Shown piece by piece: positions 61,212 to 64,000 of a stretch of 64,000 nt of DNA. Numbering within the stretch: position 1 is the stretch's first letter; each line of letters begins with the position of its first letter. The DNA is taken from the NCBI RefSeq assembly GCF_001307035.1, contig NZ_LKIU01000004.1:93811-157810 (forward strand), written 5' to 3'. Both the position numbers and the translations under genes were made by a program. The notes under the pieces were generated by a model that was given only the letters and a program-made list of their open reading frames with translations, searched no databases and had not been told where the DNA came from. This DNA comes from Arthrobacter sp. Edens01 (lineage in GTDB: Bacteria; Actinomycetota; Actinomycetes; Actinomycetales; Micrococcaceae).

Positions 61212-61897
61212 TCCCGGCTTTCCTCCCGGGCCGGACGCAGCCTGGCCGGGGTACCGCCGGGCGCGAGCGGCGGAAACTCACAGGTGAACTCGCCGCGGTA
61301 GCCGAACAGGAAGCCGAAAACAGGGTTCCGCACCTGGAGCTGGATGGTGAAAACCTGGCGCTCGTCGTCGAAGGCCTCATACAGATCCGCGGTGCCGGTC
61401 AGGAACCGCGGCACCGTGAAACGCACCAGACCCTCATAGAAGCGGAGGTCCGTCGACCGCAGGTGCAGGGAGCCGTCCGAGCGCACTGAAAGATCCAGGT
61501 CGGTGGCCAGGTGCTGGTGTGTGCCGAGGTAATCCACCACGGTGCCCCTGCTGCCCAGGATCATGGTCGCATCAAAGCGGCGGGGTCTTCCCGCCCGTGT
61601 TTCAAGGGTCCGCGTGAATGTCACCGTCGTCCGGCCCAGACCGTCCACGTACGGGTAGTTCTCAATAGTGAAGGGAACGTTGTTCCCATGCTCGGGGAAA
61701 AGGATGTTCCGGAAGGCTCCGAGCTTCAGGAACGGCACGGTCCACCATGCTCCGCGGCGCAGCTCGGAGAACACGCCGCGGCCCACGCAGGCATAGCCGG
61801 CACCGGGATCTACTCCGAAACGAAGCTGCAGCATGGGGTGCAGCCGCTCAAAGTCCGCTCCCAGCGCGCGGGCAAAAATGGAGGGTCCGGTATTCAT
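61208..61897 (-). CDS. DUF4166 domain protein
   Basis: Protein of 229 residues. Typical DUF4166 features are SIFARALGADFERLHPMLQL (about 6-25), WTVPFLKLGAFRNILFPEHG (about 51-70) and FGFLFGYRGEFTCEF near the end. The domain is of unknown function and often accompanies saccharopine-dehydrogenase-like or lipid genes. I chose ATG 61897, which overlaps the stop of the preceding gene (ATGA); the long open frame up to 62011 would overlap it heavily. No transmembrane segment is obvious. Confidence 0.78.
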   Translation of the reverse strand: MNTGPSIFARALGADFERLHPMLQLRFGVDPGAGYACVGRGVFSELRRGAWWTVPFLKLGAFRNILFPEHGNNVPFTIENYPYVDGLGRTTVTFTRTLETRAGRPRRFDATMILGSRGTVVDYLGTHQHLATDLDLSVRSDGSLHLRSTDLRFYEGLVRFTVPRFLTGTADLYEAFDDERQVFTIQLQVRNPVFGFLFGYRGEFTCEFPPLAPGGTPARLRPAREESRD

Positions 61898-62613
61898 GCC
61901 GGTTCCTTCAAGGACGCGAGAGACGACGGCGCCACGCCGGTCTTGCCGTCCCGTGCCCGGCGCAGGCACCGGGCGGCCCGGGGGACTTCCCGGCGGGCGG
62001 GAGCCAGACATGCAGCGGCGACGGCGGACCCTGCCGCCAGACCAGCCGCCGGCCCGGGCCGGACGGCACAGAGGGTGACTGCCGCCGCAACCGCGGCGGC
62101 GCGTGCCCCGGCGTCGAGCAGCCAGGCGTTCCGGGTGCGCTCCGGCGCCAGGCCTTCTTCAGCCCACAGCCGCAGGCGGTCAAAGCTCCATGCCGTGGCC
62201 CAGCCAAGCGCTGGCCGGATCAGGGGCGCGTCCAGCCAGCGCCCCAGGCGGCCCCACCCGGGGGAGTAGTCGTATCCGGTGATGAACCGGGTCCTCTTTC
62301 CGTCAGGGACGTAGCGCCAGTAACCTGCGCCGGGGCCGATGGGTGAGAGCGGATCCGCGGTGGTGAACTTTAAGACCGAGGTGGCGTGGCCCTGGACTCC
62401 TGTCCGCGTGCCAAGGGACGTACCGGTTCCATGGATTGTGTGGAAGGGAAGGCGGAATTCGTACCGGAACGTCAGCGGTTCGGCGGCGTTCGTGGGAATG
62501 ATGCGGCTGAACCGAAGGTCCCACCGGGAATGGCAGGACAAATCCTGCGTGAGATGCCACAGCCGGTCCATCGGCGCGCTCACGGGTATTTCAACGTAGA
62601 TCCGTTTCCCCAT
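61894..62613 (-). CDS. SRPBCC-like protein with C-terminal membrane helices
   Basis: Protein of 239 residues. The N-terminal 150 residues look like a START/SRPBCC ligand-binding fold (RIYVEIPVSAPMDRLWHLTQ, then HSRWDLRFSRI). The remainder has two Ala-rich hydrophobic segments (about 172-200) and a basic tail. Its stop overlaps the DUF4166 start by four bases, so the two are translated together and probably act together, perhaps on a lipid or hydrophobic ligand. I do not recognise a specific function. Confidence 0.7.
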   Translation of the reverse strand: MGKRIYVEIPVSAPMDRLWHLTQDLSCHSRWDLRFSRIIPTNAAEPLTFRYEFRLPFHTIHGTGTSLGTRTGVQGHATSVLKFTTADPLSPIGPGAGYWRYVPDGKRTRFITGYDYSPGWGRLGRWLDAPLIRPALGWATAWSFDRLRLWAEEGLAPERTRNAWLLDAGARAAAVAAAVTLCAVRPGPAAGLAAGSAVAAACLAPARREVPRAARCLRRARDGKTGVAPSSLASLKEPA

Positions 62614-62659
62614 CCCCGGAGACTACCGCCATGAGCGGACCCGACCGCGGGACGGCCGG

Positions 62660-63112
62660 TTACATTCCAGGCGTGTCCTGGGTGTCCGGGCCGTCCTTCC
62701 AGCCCAGGTTGGCGGCCATCCGCTGCATTACGGAAACCAGCGCCGTGTACTCTTCCTCCGAAACATCAACGGTCAGCTGCTCCCGGATGCGCTCGACGGC
62801 GCCGCGGAGGTTCTCCAGGCTGCGCGTCCCCAGGTCTGTCAGTGCGTACTCCTGCTCACGCAGTTCCACCCAGCCGCTTTCGGCGAGTTCTTCGATCATC
62901 TCAGCGGAGGTCCCGGCTTCCACCGTGGGAAAGAAGGGTTTGAGCTGATCGGAGAGCTCCTTCTCGCTGGCGGGCCCGTTGGTGAGCAGATTCATCATCT
63001 GCCACTGCCTGCGGGTGACGCCGTGTTCCTCAAAACTTGCGCCGAACTGCTCATCGACCAGCTGGTCCAGCAGTTTGAGCCAAAAGCCTATGGGACGTTC
63101 CTGGGTAGCCAT
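62660..63112 (-). CDS. MarR-family transcriptional regulator
   Basis: Regulator of 150 residues. The winged HTH spans about 35-95 (EEHGVTRRQWQMMNLLTNGP, then ELSDQLKPFFPTVEAGTSAE). The wing is shorter than usual and lacks the classic DxR, which makes it a divergent member. ATG 63112 is preferred to TTG 63127. It lies 46 bases upstream of the SRPBCC/DUF4166 pair on the same strand and may regulate them. Confidence 0.8.
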   Translation of the reverse strand: MATQERPIGFWLKLLDQLVDEQFGASFEEHGVTRRQWQMMNLLTNGPASEKELSDQLKPFFPTVEAGTSAEMIEELAESGWVELREQEYALTDLGTRSLENLRGAVERIREQLTVDVSEEEYTALVSVMQRMAANLGWKDGPDTQDTPGM

Positions 63113-63154
63113 CCACCCACTGTACAAACCGGGACCGGTGCTGGGAATGGCTCC

Positions 63155-63490
63155 CTAGAGGCGGGCCTGCATTCCGCAGGAAGGGCAGGGGCCGGAACGG
63201 GCCAGCTCCACGCACACCACGCAGACCGGCAGGTGGGCGTTGTCGCTGCGCAGCGGCCGGTTGGGCATGGTTTTGCCGCAGTACGGCTTGGGGCGCCTGG
63301 CATGCTGCATAGCCCGGCGCTTGCAGGGGGTGCAGAAGACGTGCACCAGCTCGTCGCTGTCTTCAGGGGGCGTTTCGGCGGGACGGACGTCCGCGTTCGG
63401 ACGGATGGCTTCTTTGAGACTCAAGTCTGTCTTTTCCTTGCTGGTCTTCGGGTGCCGGCCCGGGTCCGGCAACATTCCCAAAATACCCAT
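63155..63490 (-). CDS. Small cysteine-rich (zinc-ribbon-like) protein
   Basis: Protein of about 111 residues. The N-terminal 45 residues are polar and probably disordered. The C-terminal part has CTPCKRRA, YCGK, CVVCVE and CPSCGMQ, four Cys pairs or singles that could bind one or two zinc ions. I know no function; similar proteins occur in Arthrobacter-type genomes. The start may be ATG 63490 or ATG 63475; neither has a strong ribosome site. Confidence 0.6.
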   Translation of the reverse strand: MGILGMLPDPGRHPKTSKEKTDLSLKEAIRPNADVRPAETPPEDSDELVHVFCTPCKRRAMQHARRPKPYCGKTMPNRPLRSDNAHLPVCVVCVELARSGPCPSCGMQARL

Positions 63491-63616
63491 TTCTACAAGG
63501 GGTAGAAATTCTGGCGGAAGCCGCACAAGCGCGGAAATCCGCGGATGCCGGGTGAAACGCTGTGCAGGAATTCACTGCTGAATGTGGCGTGGGCGGAGTT
63601 CGGGCTGATCCGGCGG

Positions 63617-64000
63617 TTACTGCAGGAGTTCCCGGATGTCCTCAGCCGTCAGGGCGGAACTGAACACTGCGTCGTCGTCCAGTACGGATGAGAACAGTGC
63701 GGCCTTCTGCTCCTTGAGTGCCATGACTTTTTCCTCGATGGTTCCGCGGGCCACCATCCGGTAGACCATCACCGAACGGGTCTGTCCGATGCGGTGCGTG
63801 CGGTCCACGGCCTGCGCTTCCGTGGCCGGGTTCCACCAGGGGTCCAGGAGGAAGACGTAGTCGGCTTCAGTTAGGTTCAGCCCGAAACCGCCCGCTTTCA
63901 GGCTGATCAAAAAGACCGGGGCCTGGCCGTCCTTGAAGGCGGCGATGACCTCAGCGCGGTTCCGGGTGGAGCCGTCCAGGTAGGTGTAGGTGATTCCGGC
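63617..64000 (-). CDS. SNF2-family DEAD/DEAH helicase, C-terminal part (cut by window end)
   Basis: The frame is open from the right edge for 127 codons and ends at 63617. It contains the second RecA-like domain of a Swi2/Snf2 ATPase: YLDGSTRNRAEVIAAF, motif V SLKAGGFGLNLTEADYV, then LDPWWNPATEAQAVDRTHRI (motif VI with the QxxxRxxRIGQ pattern), and the family tail GTIEEKVMALKEQK. The rest of the gene lies outside the window. Such proteins remodel DNA-protein complexes in transcription or repair. Confidence 0.9.
   Translation of the reverse strand, partial: AGITYTYLDGSTRNRAEVIAAFKDGQAPVFLISLKAGGFGLNLTEADYVFLLDPWWNPATEAQAVDRTHRIGQTRSVMVYRMVARGTIEEKVMALKEQKAALFSSVLDDDAVFSSALTAEDIRELLQ

Overview
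The window is about 64 kb of high-GC DNA with dense, often overlapping genes, GTG and TTG starts as well as ATG, and strong AAGGAG-type ribosome sites. Gene content points to an actinobacterium of the Micrococcaceae, most likely Arthrobacter or a close relative. Indicators are a SigK/RskA pair beside a CHRD protein and class F sortase, a YegP-type DUF1508 protein, a CE1759-type FMN reductase, and abundant MarR, GntR and LysR regulators. I see no rRNA, tRNA, CRISPR array, insertion sequence, phage or plasmid gene. It reads as ordinary chromosome rich in catabolic genes.

Layout. 0-6 kb: end of a MarR-type regulator and a DHA2 efflux pump, a rubrerythrin/VIT1 fusion (mbfA), an acyl-CoA ligase and an AI-2E family permease. 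6-16 kb: XRE-cupin regulator, GH38 alpha-mannosidase, an aromatic-ring-type flavin monooxygenase, an agmatinase-family ureohydrolase overlapping a TPP-dependent decarboxylase, and a CPA1 antiporter. 16-21 kb: a translationally coupled type III PKS / methyltransferase / flavin hydroxylase operon and an MHS transporter. 21-25 kb: LysR with divergent mmsB-mmsA (end of valine catabolism), then a CtaG-type protein. 25-38 kb: mostly housekeeping or single genes (DUF503, SDR plus MarR, a second TPP enzyme, Tex, HAD phosphatase, Vsr, asparaginase, DUF1508, a 43-residue acidic protein, a flavoprotein, a GNAT). 38-41.5 kb: RskA, SigK, CHRD protein and class F sortase, with two divergent SigK-like promoters between them. 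41.5-57.6 kb: see below. 57.6-64 kb: 2-hydroxyacid dehydrogenase, cyclase-family hydrolase, a third TPP enzyme, DUF4166 and SRPBCC proteins, MarR, a zinc-ribbon protein and the C-terminus of a SNF2 helicase.

The most striking region is 42.1-57.6 kb. A minus-strand operon encodes an amino-acid ABC transporter, a D-amino-acid dehydrogenase and an ornithine-cyclodeaminase/mu-crystallin reductase. It is followed by GntR and LysR regulators, then a plus-strand operon with a DAO-family oxidase, HglS (2-oxoadipate to D-2-hydroxyglutarate), an ALDH7 aldehyde dehydrogenase, a Glu/Leu/Phe/Val-type dehydrogenase and a large FAD/Fe-S D-2-hydroxyglutarate dehydrogenase. Together these can be read as a complete route from imported D-lysine (or pipecolate) through pipecolate, aminoadipate and 2-oxoadipate to 2-oxoglutarate. 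Two steps appear to use enzyme families different from those known in Pseudomonas. This reconstruction is inferred from families and gene order.
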